Assembly (NCBI GenBank): GCA_034509925.1
Contig: CM067534.1
Coordinates: 3,769,501-3,833,500 of the forward strand
DNA: 64,000 bases
Origin: Hirudinaria manillensis
Lineage: Eukaryota; Annelida; Clitellata; Hirudinida; Hirudinidae
Reading direction: 5' to 3'
The notes under the pieces are model-generated. The model worked only from the letters and a program-made list of their open reading frames with translations. It made no database searches and was not told where the DNA came from. Below, in pieces: positions 1 to 13,000 of the stretch (positions are counted from its first letter, which is position 1; the number at the start of each line of letters is the position of its first letter). The translations under genes and the position numbers were made by a program.

Positions 1-1818
1 CCCGGCTCTAACATAATCCGTCAGTTAATGTTATTCAAGACATTTGTTTAAGTTGTTAACTACTAAGGTGAGTGATAATGATCTTCGTTGACAACCTGCC
101 TATCTGTTGCCGTCAGAGACTTCTTATCGATGGCTTCATATCTTCCTACTACATCACCCTATTGAAAAATGCAATAATTTTATTTATAATTTTCTGCTAA
201 ATTTTTGTTTATGGCAAATAAACTTGGCATAAATTTTTTAAAAAGTTTCCATTTGGTGAATACCCAAACTCCATGCACAATATGGATGCATACAGATTCA
301 GTTATATCTAAAATATCAACTAACCAAAATCAATAACCAGAGACCAAACATTGTTAACCTCAATTCCCAAGAGTGCTGCCCATAGTTGGGCCCTGTAGAA
401 TGGAGGTACATCCATGTGACATTCCTTCAGGATTTGCTGCTTCTTGAAAGGGTAGCCTTCCAACAGTCTCTTGAGCAATACTATCCTGTGAAACTTATCA
501 AGTTGTTTGGCATTATGGCTTTCTTTGTGCTTCTTATAGTTTTGAACTTAATATAAATTAATCAGAAAATATATTCTTATTGCAATTTCTGTAGATTGAT
601 AGGTGAAATATGTAATTTAAAAAATGATTACTTCTATATGTCTATATATTGGATAGGTTTACAAAAAGTTAACGAATCAATATGGCCTAACAATAACATT
701 AATAACGAATCAATACGCCTAAAATTAACATAAATAATTAGCAAGGGTTTACTAACTTGATATTCGACATCATTTTCTTTGATAACCAGAGGTAGTTTTG
801 CAGTTTCTTTCAAATCAATGTTGGCCTTGGATGGATTGCTGTCATCTGAGCTGAATGTTTGAAGAACACGTTAATTCAATACCTCAAACATGGGATGATA
901 ATTAACTATTACTTGCTAACGTTCAGGTTTAAGTTTTAATTCTTAATCAAAATTAATAATTTTATTAATTAGAAAGAAAACTAAAGAAATTGGTTTAAAA
1001 TGGGTTAACCTGAAGTCATTAAACTCCACGAGGATATAATAAGCTCTCACATCCAAATCTTTCAATCTCTGAAACAATCCAAATATACAATTTTAAATGT
1101 CAGGCATTTAAAATGATGCATTTAACTCAATTGATTAAAGATTAATAATTAATTTATTTACTTATTTAGTTATCTAATTAATTAATTATTAACTTGTCTC
1201 AGCTGTTGCTGGGGAAGGATGGTGACCGTGTCATCAAACAAAGTCGAGGAATCGTGGACAGACCCGTAAGTTTCACCGTCGGCACTGACAAAGCTGCGAG
1301 TCATTCGTTCAAAACAATGTACGAATGCATTTCATTTCATTGCATTTAATCTTTAAATGGAAAATATCAATTTGAAATGGAAAAAACAAATAATATACCA
1401 AATTTTACTTTTTATGATACATTTTTTTAACATAAATTAGGCGTAAATAGCAAAATTGGCAGTCGTTTTTCAGGATTGTGTAGGTTGAAATGGACTTAAA
1501 GATGAGTTACCAAGGCAGGTTCATGATGGGTGGCCTTCTACTCAGCCTCCCCAGCTTCTTAAAGGTTCCCTCAACTTCACCACCAGCCAATTTCCAGAGA
1601 TGATAAACTTCGTCCATGCCTCGCTCGGACAAAAGATCCTCTGATTCTGAACATCAACAAGAATCACTATTACTTCTAAGATGCCCCTGATGTTAATGCA
1701 TAAGTTAACTAATAATAATAATAATAATAACAATTAATGCATTAATTATTATTATTAATAATGCACAGCACATGCAATATCTTGCATACATCCATGCATA
1801 ATTAACTATTATTGTTAC

Positions 1819-1849
<31 letters not shown>

Positions 1850-3928
1850 ATTATTATTAGTAGTAGTATTATTATTAATAATATTGAAATCAATTAAATA
1901 TTACTGAGCTTAATATTTTAATAGTAATAATTAAACATTTAATTCACAGAAAAAAAAGCCTAAACTAGATCCATAATGTTGTGATTTCACAACTGTACTA
2001 GAACTTAACTGAGGACCAAAATCCATCCAACTAATTGGAAAATAAACATTGGTTAATTATTATAACATAAAACAAACATTAATAAATTATTATAACACAA
2101 AAATAAACATTAATTAATTATTATAACACAAGAATAAACAATCCACCTGACTGTATACCTGCATTTTCCTCACTAGGATGCCTAAGATGCTCTGATCTTA
2201 GTCTTGTTGAAAACATCTTGTGGAATCCTCCATCACACAGACTGGATGGAATGGTACTCTTCAGGCCATAGTCCTTAAAAAGATCATCATCCAAAAGGTC
2301 TGAAACTCCAGATCTGGAAATGCAAGCTATTTACCATTCTATACAAGACACAAACAACAGATACAAATCTACAAACAAAAGCATTTATATTTATTTATAA
2401 TAATAATAATAAAAATAATAATTAATGCATTAATTGTTATTATTAATAACTTTTAATGGCTCTGAAAATATTTTAAAACAAACCTCTGTGATGGCATGAC
2501 ATATAAACACTTTCTTATGAAATTCTGCAAAGGCTTGGCTTGGTTCTGTCAATAATAACAATTAGCCATAATTATTTGTACTATTACAAATAAAATTCAC
2601 AAAAAGAAGCAGCTCAGTAACCTGAAACACTTGTTCATAATTAAGGTCTTTCAACATAACATCGAGGGGATCATTATCTAAAAGAAATTAAATTTGTTAA
2701 AACAAATTTAAACAAATATGTTCGGCCAATAGGATAGGAGCAATTTACCCTTCTCCAATACAAATCCAACCACTTTTTCAATTATTTCGTCCACAGCCAG
2801 ATCTAACCACAGATCTTTGCCCTAAGGAAATGCAATTTATAAGATGAAGTTGTTATGGTTTGTTTTAGACAATAAAATAAAATTCCAATGAAAAATAATT
2901 CATCACACTTTTATTCAAAATACAAATAACAAACTTAAAATCATTCAAAAATCATTCATGAAAATGGGGAATATGAAATATTGCAAATACTCACACAAAT
3001 AAGTTCAAGTAGTATTATGCCCAAAGACCAAACATCACTCTTAGAACTTCTGTCTCTCAAATGATCTTTTAATGAATGCAATTCATGATTGGAAGAGATC
3101 AATCCGAATCCATCAGGCTTTGTAATATTTTGGCAACAAATAATCTCAGGAGCCATGTATTTTGGACAACTAATCAAATCAATAATTAATTACTTAATAT
3201 TCTAAAAATTCAAGTTAACATCTTTGCCTAAAAATAACAAACCCTATTGGAAATTTAACTGTACTGCCACATTCTGTCATGTGATAGAGGCCATAATTAG
3301 AAACAACTGCCCGTCCCTGTTGGTTGTAACATTAGGACTTACAGATCATTAGGTAAGATAAATATATTTTTTATCCTTAACCTCCTCATCTAGCATGATG
3401 TATTTTGGTGCGAGACATCCATGAACCATGCCCTTTTTGTTGAGATAATCAATAGCCAGAAGTGTTTCATAAACAAGTTTTATCTTATGATCACTAAAAA
3501 AAATAATAATAACCTTTACCTCTATTATTTTTCTTAATGCAAAAATGCTAACATATTTAGTTTCAATTTTGAATGTAAGCTCAAATTCTTCTCATAATGT
3601 TCAAACAGAACAAAAACTCTCTCTGCAAATTAATAATTTTATTAATTTTTTTCTGCATAACGTTAATGAAAATCTTAAGATTATAATTATAAGATTTCAA
3701 CTTTTCTCAGCTTAAAAAAAAACACAGAAACAGACCATGCTTGCCCCTTACAAGATCCAAATACATCGCCAAATGGGGGTGGTAAAAAGATTTAAGTTGC
3801 TGGAAACAACCCAATATCCTTATTGAGTTTGGGGTTAATGGTAAGCCATTAATACCACATTCTTCATTTTTGTGGCATGAAGCGCAAAACGTTATTGCCC
3901 CCAGGTGGGCTTTCCCCAACGGTTTCAT
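1..3928 (-). CDS. TBCK: TBCK (TBC domain-containing kinase-like) pseudokinase, 3' part outside the window
   Basis: TBCK combines an N-terminal pseudokinase with a TBC Rab-GAP domain and a C-terminal rhodanese domain, and acts in the FERRY/mTOR-linked endosomal system. The first exon, from ATG 3928, contains NGLPLTPNSIRILG and RGKH, which match vertebrate TBCK closely. Further exons lie near 3570-3622 (FEHYEKNL), 3384-3496, 3250-3330, 2995-3175 (KYMAPE, then SKSDVWSLGIILLEL), 2750-2822, 2625-2680, 2480-2545, 2148-2314, 1510-1640 (MDEVYHLWKLAGGE), 1190-1310, 1010-1075, 760-855, 365-530 (PPFYRAQLWAALLG, start of the TBC domain) and 60-160 (YEAIDKKSLTATDRQ). The catalytic-loop HRD is replaced by HGC and the DFG region reads SNYGL, as expected for a pseudokinase. 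The body of the TBC domain and the rhodanese domain lie left of position 1. ATG 3928 is preferred because the similarity begins there. Family identity is certain; exon borders are approximate. Confidence 0.93.
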
Positions 3929-4373
3929 TAAAAAAGTTGACAAAACAAAATTCAGCCTCCCAGATGACCGACCACTCCAAACAGTCTCACATGTGAAAAT
4001 ATGCTACAGGCGATCGCAAGACTAAAATCAAACAAGATTTTTTGGCCACTTTAAAGTGAAAGTTGATTAACGAATTAAAATGTACAATTTGAGTGAGTTT
4101 TAAATAAATATAATGCCTAATGAAATAAATGATCATGTTCACGAGTTGAAAGAAAAATGGCTGTATCACATTACATATAATATAATCTGCAAAAAAATAA
4201 AATTTTAATGTAATTAGACTGTTAATAGCGAATCAAATTAAATTTTGTCTCTTCTTCATCATCATACGCATTTCCCGAATCCCATTGAAAACTTACGGCG
4301 GCGAAATATTTACCTCCCTGTTACCGATACTGCCTCTTATTTTTCGTTTGACCAGTTCTGTGAGCTTAATAAG
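3929..4373. promoter_or_regulatory. Shared divergent promoter interval between TBCK and PDRG1
   Basis: Only about 445 bases separate the TBCK start codon (reading left) from the PDRG1 start codon (reading right), so 5' UTRs and promoters of both genes must fit here. No clear TATA box in a defined position or other motif could be assigned. An upstream in-frame ATG at 4245 would add 43 unconserved residues to PDRG1 and is more likely 5' UTR. The bidirectional role is inferred from geometry only. Confidence 0.5.
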
Positions 4374-4784
4374 ATGTCGAATCTAGCAAATCAGAAAGAG
4401 GAAACTGTTCTGCTTTCTAGCAATAGGACTGCTGATGAAATATTGCAACTTAAAGGTAAGTCGTTCCGTCTAAGTTACCAGAAAGAGAAAAATAGAGAAG
4501 CTCTCAGGGCTTTGAAAAGCACAAGTGATGAAACACCACTGCTTATGGGTAGTTTCTTTATCAACCTTGATTCCCAAAATGCCTCAAAGATAATCTCTAA
4601 AAATCAAGAGCGGGTGAACAACGAAATTGAGGCAACGCGAATACTGATGAAAGAAAAAGTAAGACTGTTGCAAGACATCGAAAAGCAACAAGATAGCTCT
4701 TGGTTGGACTTAAAGCCTCTGAGCAAAGAGGAGCTGAGAAGGACTTGTGTTCAAACAAAAGATATAATAGACTCTCAGAAATAA
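4374..4784 (+). CDS. PDRG1: PDRG1, prefoldin-like subunit (p53 and DNA-damage regulated 1)
   Basis: A single-exon gene for a small beta-type prefoldin-like protein. PDRG1 is a subunit of the R2TP/URI prefoldin-like co-chaperone complex. Starting at ATG 4374 the product is 136 residues, close to the human protein of about 133. The similarity covers EKNREALRAL (end of the first coiled-coil helix), the short hydrophobic hairpin MGSFFINL, and the second helix ending in DLKPLSKEEL. The frame stays open upstream to an ATG at 4245, but those 43 extra residues show no similarity and would make the protein unusually long, so the internal ATG is preferred. It has no introns, unlike most of its neighbours. 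It lies head-to-head with TBCK. Confidence 0.92.
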   Translation: MSNLANQKEETVLLSSNRTADEILQLKGKSFRLSYQKEKNREALRALKSTSDETPLLMGSFFINLDSQNASKIISKNQERVNNEIEATRILMKEKVRLLQDIEKQQDSSWLDLKPLSKEELRRTCVQTKDIIDSQK

Positions 4785-5914
4785 ACCTGATGCCATTACC
4801 ATGATTGCCTTGTTAATTTGTTTGTGATAATAATAATAATAATAATAATTCAGGTTATTTAAGTGGCATATGTCCAGTGGACTTCAAGACCACTGAGGGG
4901 GATAAGGGTGACTTTCCCTGAAGAGGAAGGTCTTCAGGGCGGAGTGGAAACCGGCTGGGTCTGAGGTCGTCACCTTAGGATCTTTTTGTGATGAACAAAA
5001 GTACTGATCAACTGCTTCTTAAAGCAATCTAAGCAACTTCCCACCAATCTCGATCTAGGTTCATGCACTTCAAGAGGGAATGCCCAACTGATTCTTTATG
5101 ATTTTTCTTTGCCTTTTTTTGGTATGGAATACAATATGACCCCCTTGCCGTAATTGTTAAGTGGTGTCTTTTGTGGTAGTATGGGATATCTTGCAGAGGC
5201 CATCTCTGGTCGTTCAAAGCTTAATTTATAAATGAAGAAGCAAAACTGATCACTTTAAAATATCAATATGAGTTTAGGTTGAAATTCAAAAAGTAGTCAG
5301 ACAGGTGCAATGGTCCATAAAATAAATTATTTTGCAACCGCTAGGTGACGAGTCACGATGCCCGCCGAGCGTTCAAAAACCGGCGGCGATGCGACCATGC
5401 GAGTTCAAACGGCCAAATGTCGATTAAAAAGGGGGGCTCGTTAGAATCAACAGACGAAATAAAACAAAAAAAAATCCGAGCAGACATGAGTGCAAAACGA
5501 CCGTACGAACGTCATTTTCCCGAAAGCGTCCGACGCGCTCGTGCGTACGTGCGCTTCAAAATCAGGCATTAACTGGATGATAGCACTTTATCACCGAAAA
5601 TCTAATGCACCGTCAAAGAAATGATAATTTAAGAATGAAACAATAAGTCACATTTTTTAGAGATGACACAATTCATATCAAAATGCAATTGTCCTCCTTA
5701 TCGTCCGGATGGGTTGAAGCGGCTTCTTGAAAATATGAAAGAGAACCTGTGCTTGAATGAGGAAGGATTCTGCTGCCTTCAAAGTGATCTAAAAATCATT
5801 TGAAAAGATTAAATGCGGTTTTCGTTCGGTCACGTTCGATCGACGGTTCGCGCCCGCTGCCCGTGACTTACTTCATTCAAGTCCAAGAACCGCAAGACTC
5901 CGTGAACCGGAGAA
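4785..5914. other. Intergenic between PDRG1 and the SIN3 3' end
   Basis: An (AAT)n run at 4828-4848 follows the PDRG1 stop. A GC-richer stretch at about 4858-4985 (contains GACCACTGAGGGGGATAAGG) looks like a piece of a dispersed repeat. A CpG-rich stretch at 5340-5575 holds a 75-codon reading frame with no recognisable similarity. At about 5680-5790 on the minus strand there is a possible extra terminal exon for SIN3 (see findings). No tRNA or other RNA gene was recognised. Confidence 0.5.
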
Positions 5915-6993
5915 TCAAGATAGGCTGAGGTCGTTTTCATTCCTGACGGTTTGATGGTAGTCGTTGTGGAGTTGGTGGGAGGATCGATCGGGTTGAAATG
6001 GCGGGCTCGCAGGACTGAAGGTGGGACTGCCTCGACGACAGGTAGGACTCGCGGGGCACGCGACGTCGTCCGCACGAACGACGGAGCGAGAAGAAGGTTC
6101 GGGCCGGGCGAAGTCAGGACGTGCGATGACGGTCCGCTGCTCGGTCATCCGAGACGACGAGGATGGTTTGGGCGAGGGGACCTTCAGAACCGTCGTCTGA
6201 TCGACGATGCACGTCGAAACCGGCAGGTTGCAGGACGAGCCCGCAAAGTTTTCGGCAATTTGACGTCCCAGATCATTATTCAGGTGGACATCGTCCCAGA
6301 TATTTTTCCACTTGTTAAACTTTCTCTTTTTTGCTTGGTGGATCGTGTAATTATTCTGGTACAAATATGTAATTTATGCATTATAACATAATTTACATAA
6401 TAACGTGTAATATCGTTTAATTCAAAGTCATTTCTTTCACCTTCCTGGCCTTTTCCAAGCATCCAGGTCTGCAAAAATGAACTTCTGTGCATCCCGTCGG
6501 AATGGCAAACCTCCTGTAAGAGCCGGAACACGAAGAATCGTCTTCCGACTTGTCGTCCTTGTCGTGAAGCATCTTTTGACTGCCGTCGCTACTCTCTTCG
6601 TTCAAGCAGTGATCTGCAGTATCATTATCATAATCGCCCCTCGAGTGGGGACTGGCATTGACAGCAGGATGGCTGGATGCTATGGTTTCGAGCGCTTGAA
6701 CCAAACAGTTCTGAGGCGTCGTGTCCAGTCGAAGAGCATTGAATTTTCGCATTGAACCGATTTTCTGTCTGAACTTCCTGAAGAAGTCAGGCATGCTCCT
6801 TCAAGTAAAAATTTGGTTTTGGAATGACATATAATAAGAGGATTCGTTAGAGGTTTGGAGCCGTATTCAAAAAGTATGTTTGCACTGGCAACACACATTC
6901 ATCTGCAAAATTAGTGAGACAAGTAGAAGCTCTAATTTCATGCTGAGTTTATGACAGAAGTTCTATAAAATTCAGCTTCTGCTGTAAACTTAC

Positions 6994-7069
<76 letters not shown>

Positions 7070-10000
7070 TCAAATACGAGAATGCACTTGAAATTCAAAT
7101 ATTCTTACCTGTACGAATAAGCCGATTCATCAAGACCCAGTCTCCTCAAATTGTTGCCTCTGACCTCACTGGACTTCCTCCTCCTCTTTCTTTCCTTGAT
7201 GTCCGAACGAACTTGGACGACCTCTGAGGAAAAGTCGGTAGTGGCAGTTCTGTCTGCACGACTCATCGGATCAAAGTCCGAGATCATGTTGGTCACGTCC
7301 CTGTGCTTGACGGAGACCTCACAAGGTTGCAAACCATTTGCAGTGGGATGGATCAGAACATAACAAAGGTCAACAACTTCTGAGCTCTGGGATGTTTGAA
7401 TAATAAATTGGAAGATTTAGAATTAAGTATTAATTATTATTAATTATTTGCTAACATATTGATAACTTATCAGCTATGATGATGATGCAAATATGTATCA
7501 TAAGACATGAGAAGTTGAAATCTCCTAACCTTCTCAATGTTCAATTTGAAGCACAACTTATCAGCCATCAACTCCTTAGCGTTTTGCTCGTATTGCTCCC
7601 AGGTACAATCACTTCTGGTAACAGATTCAAAGTAATCTGCCAGAGTAATGCATTCCTCTTTACTGGTCACATGCTGAAGCTGTTGATTAAACGACAATGA
7701 ATTAATACAAACATGCAAATATAAACATACAAAACATTGTGTAAGTGATCATCAGAAGACCCTTCATTTTGTTTAGAAAAATAAATAAATAAATAAATAA
7801 ATAAAATATATAACAATGATAAGCAATGCTTCAGTACTCCAACAAATCTAGCATTCAATGAATAGCGTAAAACCTGACTTAAGGGCCGCTTTTTATAGGA
7901 CCCGATTTTACTTTTGTTTAGCATTTGATACCTGATAAAAGAGACAGCTTCCTCATAAGGACACTAAGTTCATGCAAATCTAGCTACCCCTATAGCCAGA
8001 TTTAATACAGCTACAAACCTGCTTGACTATGTTGAGTATAAGTTTGTCGATGGTGAAGGCCACATAGGAATTGATGCCAAACATTTCTCGAAGTTGATCC
8101 TCGAATGAATTCAATTCCATGAGGCCGTTCGTCAGCCTTTTGACCATCGTGAGAAAGGTTGCATAATAACTGTTTGGATCCAACGATTCTGAAACAACAA
8201 CAATGTGATAATGTTTTTAGACATTAGAGATTTTTGTTATTAGTATATAATATAGTATGCTATATAGTTGTAATACTTATTGTATCACCTATGATGATGC
8301 AAATATATATATATATTTATATCGTCACAATATATACATATATATGTATATATCTTTATTTATTTTATCTGTATTTATGAATTATTATATAGTTATAAGA
8401 ATCATCCACCTGGACATCTGGCTTTCAGTGCAGACGTCATCATTTCACTCCTCATTCCTTTATTGACCAATTCATCTTCAAACAACAGACGAGCCTTTTC
8501 CTTGAAAAGACAAAGTCTCTGGCAGAGCAGAACAAGCAATCTGATGAGTATGTACCAGTTGTCATTGCAGTAAAATGTGGCAGAGTTTGCATCCCTGGGG
8601 ACGTGGATGGGTCCGTTCTGAAATGAAGCCCAATGATAAGACAATTATTTCAATTATTTTAATTATTTCAATGGGAAAAAATAAAATTTTATAATAACCC
8701 TAACCAATGATTAAATAAAATTCACAATCTCAATCAAGCCTCATTAATATGTAATCAAATCCCAATAAGTAATCAATTGGAATTATAAACCCACCTCTGA
8801 ATCACTAAGTATTTCCCTTTTCACTGAAATTTTCGACCTCGTACTGATGCCCGGCTTCCCGTTGTCGACTTCTTCATCTTCGCAATCTTCTTCCTCGGAT
8901 CCTGACGACCGGGAATAGGGAGTGTTTTAGAAAACGCGAGATCGTAACGGCCGGAGAAAGGCTCACCTGCGTGGCCCCGTTCGCATTTCACTTCGGCTTT
9001 GACGCGTTTTCGATCGGAAAGGAAGAGCACCGAAGGCAGGAAGCGGAGGAGTACGTTCCTGATCTTGTCCTGGTCTTCGACTTGGATTGCACACTGTCTG
9101 TTCACGCTGCTCAATATCAGCGTGGCTGCGTCGTCGTAGGACGTCCTGTCCTGACAACTCAGCCTCAGTCCCTTTGCGCCGTGATTTCTCGCTTCTCCCC
9201 GTTTTGACGCCTCCCCGTTCGAAGGGTCCTCGTCGTCGTCTCCCATCCTAGAGTCGTTGTCATCTTGAACCTGGAAACGACCGGAAAGCATTGACAAAAT
9301 GAAACATACCATAAAATCATAGCCAAATGATGAACTAACGTTGAATAGATTTTCAATCTCTTTGATCAGAGACTTAGATCGAATGTTCTTGATGTCATTT
9401 TGCTTGAACTTCAGTCCCTGGAAGTCCAACGACTTCAGGTAGAACTTGTCCATCTGATCCGACCAAATTCTCTCGAAAGACTTCTTTGCCGACTTCCATT
9501 CCTTGTCCTTAATTTGCATGCTTTTGATGACGATCGGGACGGCAGTGCCGGGACATTTCTTCAGCCCCTCCATCATCGTCAGAAACTTTTCTCCATACAA
9601 TCTGACATTACGGTATTAACTATTAGAAGTAAGAACTATATATAAAAAATATAGAATATTTTCATTAGCATCAATTGCTTTAATTCCAAGTATCGCACAC
9701 TCAGCTTATACCCAAATAATATAAAATGTTTTAACTATTATCAACCACTTTAACTTTAAGTACTATACACTTATAGCTTATAGCTATATAATACTTTTTA
9801 ACTGCTCAAGATATCTTGAATATTTTATCAGCTTAGGAATATCTAGTGTAAATATCTTCAACATAGTTTTTACATCTGACATCCAGAATAGACACAATGT
9901 CTCAAGTAGATGCAAACCTTTTCATAGCAGTTTCTATATGCACCTCAGATACACCTAAGATACTGCTAAGATCATCCACTTGAAACTTGGCCAGATCATC

Positions 10001-13000
10001 CGAATTCATCTTCTGTATCTTCGGCATCAGCTTCATGAGTCCCCTCAACACAGATGTGTTCAAATCAATCACCATATCCATCTGACGAGCAAGCAACATT
10101 TATTTATCAAGACGCAAGCAAATTTACAATAAATTTTTCATAAATTATGGTCAAAAATTATGTTTCATAGGCAAATATTTAGATATATTATTTAATTATT
10201 TATGTATGTAATATATATATCTAACCTCATAGCGCTCGTCTTCGCATTGGAAGACGTGATCCTCATAAATGTTTCTCCTGGAGTTGTTGTCGCTGTCACT
10301 CTCACTCTCCGACAACATCGATGCATAGATGGCGTGAGTCTCGTTCAAGACCTGATCGGAAGTCGCAAATAAATAAAAAGTAAATAAATAATAACATGTC
10401 AAATGCACCTTTTTGCAGAGCTCCGATTGATTGCTCGACTTCTCTCCAACGTAATCGCTCGGCAAAATCCTGTAATGTTTTCCGTGCTGGGGACACGTGG
10501 AGAGATCTGCAAAAGAAAGTGTTTTGCACGTCGTCAGAAATTATCAAAACCGTGTCCAAAAAATGTATGTCTTAGCATGTTTTCTAAAGAAGAAGCATCA
10601 CATCTACTTGGATGGATGTTGATGATCATCATGTTTTTAATTTTTGAAATTCAGTGTTGAATGATCCTAAAATGTCACAAACCACTACAAACAAACTCAG
10701 ACCTGGAAAGCATTCTTTCTCGTGTCTTTCGGAATCCTTCAATTTTTCTGTCATGTTCACCCTCTTATCGACTCCTGATGTTGCATCATTCTTGGCCAAC
10801 AAGTTCTTTATGTGAGGCTTTAGTTCTGGTATTTTTCTGAGAAAAGACATAAGTATGTTCAATCTTCTTAACCTTGTTTTATTGCAACAAATCAATGCAA
10901 CAAATGAATTCCTAAAAATTAAATCAAAGAAATAAAACACAAAACTCATAGAATTATCTCTTAAATCTCCTCTCTTTGATAAGACCTAAATTTGGATGAG
11001 AATTTAATTCTTGTTCAATAGATGGCAACATCGAGTCTATTATTTTCACATGTGTTTTTTTTCTCTCAATTACAATCAATTATTTTCGTTCAGAATTGAA
11101 ATTCACTCCTAACTTATTTACAACACCTAAAATGAGATCACAAACTTTGAAAGTCATGGATATGTAAACAATGCAATAATTAAAGCAGGTCTTCAATAAA
11201 GACAACAACAACTGATTGCAAGTTTGAAATCAAATAACGAAATCAATAAATTAAAATTAATTAACATATCATGCAAATGAATTGAGTCCTCACTCAATCA
11301 AAGGGTTGACAAGCTTGTAGAACTCCCCAACGTCGACATGCTTCCTGTTCAACTGGTCGACTTGCTTCAACAATTCCCTGCATTGAAGTTCTCTTGATGG
11401 ATGTATGGACACCATTTTCTTCACCTATTCACGAGATTCCAATTTTAACGAGATTTCAATTTTAACGACATTCCTTCATGAAATCAAGAATTATAAATAA
11501 ACTCACAAATTTTGCCAACTCTACGTCGTGGCAAATGAGATCCACCCCGTCCGTCGGCTCTCTCGGACTAGACTTAGGAAACGAAAGCTTTTGCCTCTGT
11601 TGAGAAATATCGAAAAGTGCTGAATGACACTTTTAAATAGTATTTAAAGGGAAAAAACCATCCGACCTTAGTTGGTGGTACGGAGCAAGTAACAGAGGAC
11701 GATTTGTTCCTTATCGGACTATTTATGCTAACGCCGCCCTTGTTTTGGGGCGGGGCTTTGGAGGAGGAAGAGGTCGGATTCGAGGCCACGCGATGGGCGT
11801 ATTGGAAGTCCTGGGTCCCTTGACAAACGTTCTCGTGCACTCCGAGCTGAGGTCACGAAGTCGAAACAAAAAATCGTTCAGACGATCCGACGCGAATTTA
11901 TTCCAAAATAAATCTTCTACCCCTTTCATGAATTCATTCCCTCCGTTGGCATCCGGTAGGAACTGACGAAATTCCATCAAAAGTTCCGGCTGGTCGTTGA
12001 ATAACTTCGACACTTGCGCGTAAACCTCTGCTTCGGTTATTGGAGGTTTGTTACTCGTCTGCCTGACACCCTGTTGAAATGGACACGAATCAACTTTTTT
12101 TCCTAAACCCTCGGAAAGCGTGTTTGCAACGCTTACCTCTTTGAGATTCTTCTGCTCCTTTTGATAGCTGTGCAGAATGTCCAAAAATGATTTGTAGATG
12201 TCCGGCCTACCTTGGTAACAATTCTAAAAAAGAATGGATACGTTAATTGTATTGCATTTCAATTGTTGGTTTAATAGGCACTTAAATCAACCTCGTTGCA
12301 AATATGGGGAACGTTATTATGTTGCCGTCGGTAACCAAGCACCACTAATATCCCAAATGAAGATGTTCTCAAAGACAACAATAAATCGATTTATCAAAGA
12401 ACCAATTTTAAAAATCCAACTGACTTTGATCTTGTTGACGTAGTTGATAGCATGGTTGAACTGAACGGGCTGTCCCTGGTTGGTATTGAACTGATTGAGA
12501 TTTTGAGAGATATCATTGGTGGTTGCATTCTGCCTGGTTGCATTATGAGCTTGTTGATTGGCCTGAGATTATAAATTATAATTTACCGTTAATTAAAACA
12601 AAAATGGTAATATGCTCATAAATCATCAGGAATTGGAATTTACCTGATGGTGGACGTTGGGAGCATAAGTCTGAACGGGATTGGAGCTATTGAAGTTTGT
12701 GAGTGGCACGACCTGTTGTCCGGGCTGCCTGACATTGATGGTCTGATTCTCTTTTACTTCTATGCTGTAACCCTGCGGCAAGAAAGTATTGAAGCCGACT
12801 ATCAGTTCCGTGTGATCTTGGAAGAGCATGGAAACCTTTCTTATAACTCCTGGCGTATCGATCCTGCAAGTAGAACTCGTTAATTATAATAATAATAAAA
12901 TATACAAGATTAATTAAGTAATCTAGTTAATTAATTAATCTATTGATTAATCTGAACAGATTAATTTGAGAAGACGTTTGGAGAACAATATAATTGCTTA

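Noticed and set aside
4245-4373. Upstream ATG adding 43 residues to PDRG1
   Set aside because: The extension has no similarity and would make the protein about a third longer than its family; the internal ATG 4374 gives the expected length.
11723-11800. Apparent frameshift within SIN3 at the PAH2-PAH3 linker
   Set aside because: An intron of about 105 bp (GGG|GTAGAAG to CTCAG|CTCGGAG) restores the frame in phase 0, so no frameshift is needed.
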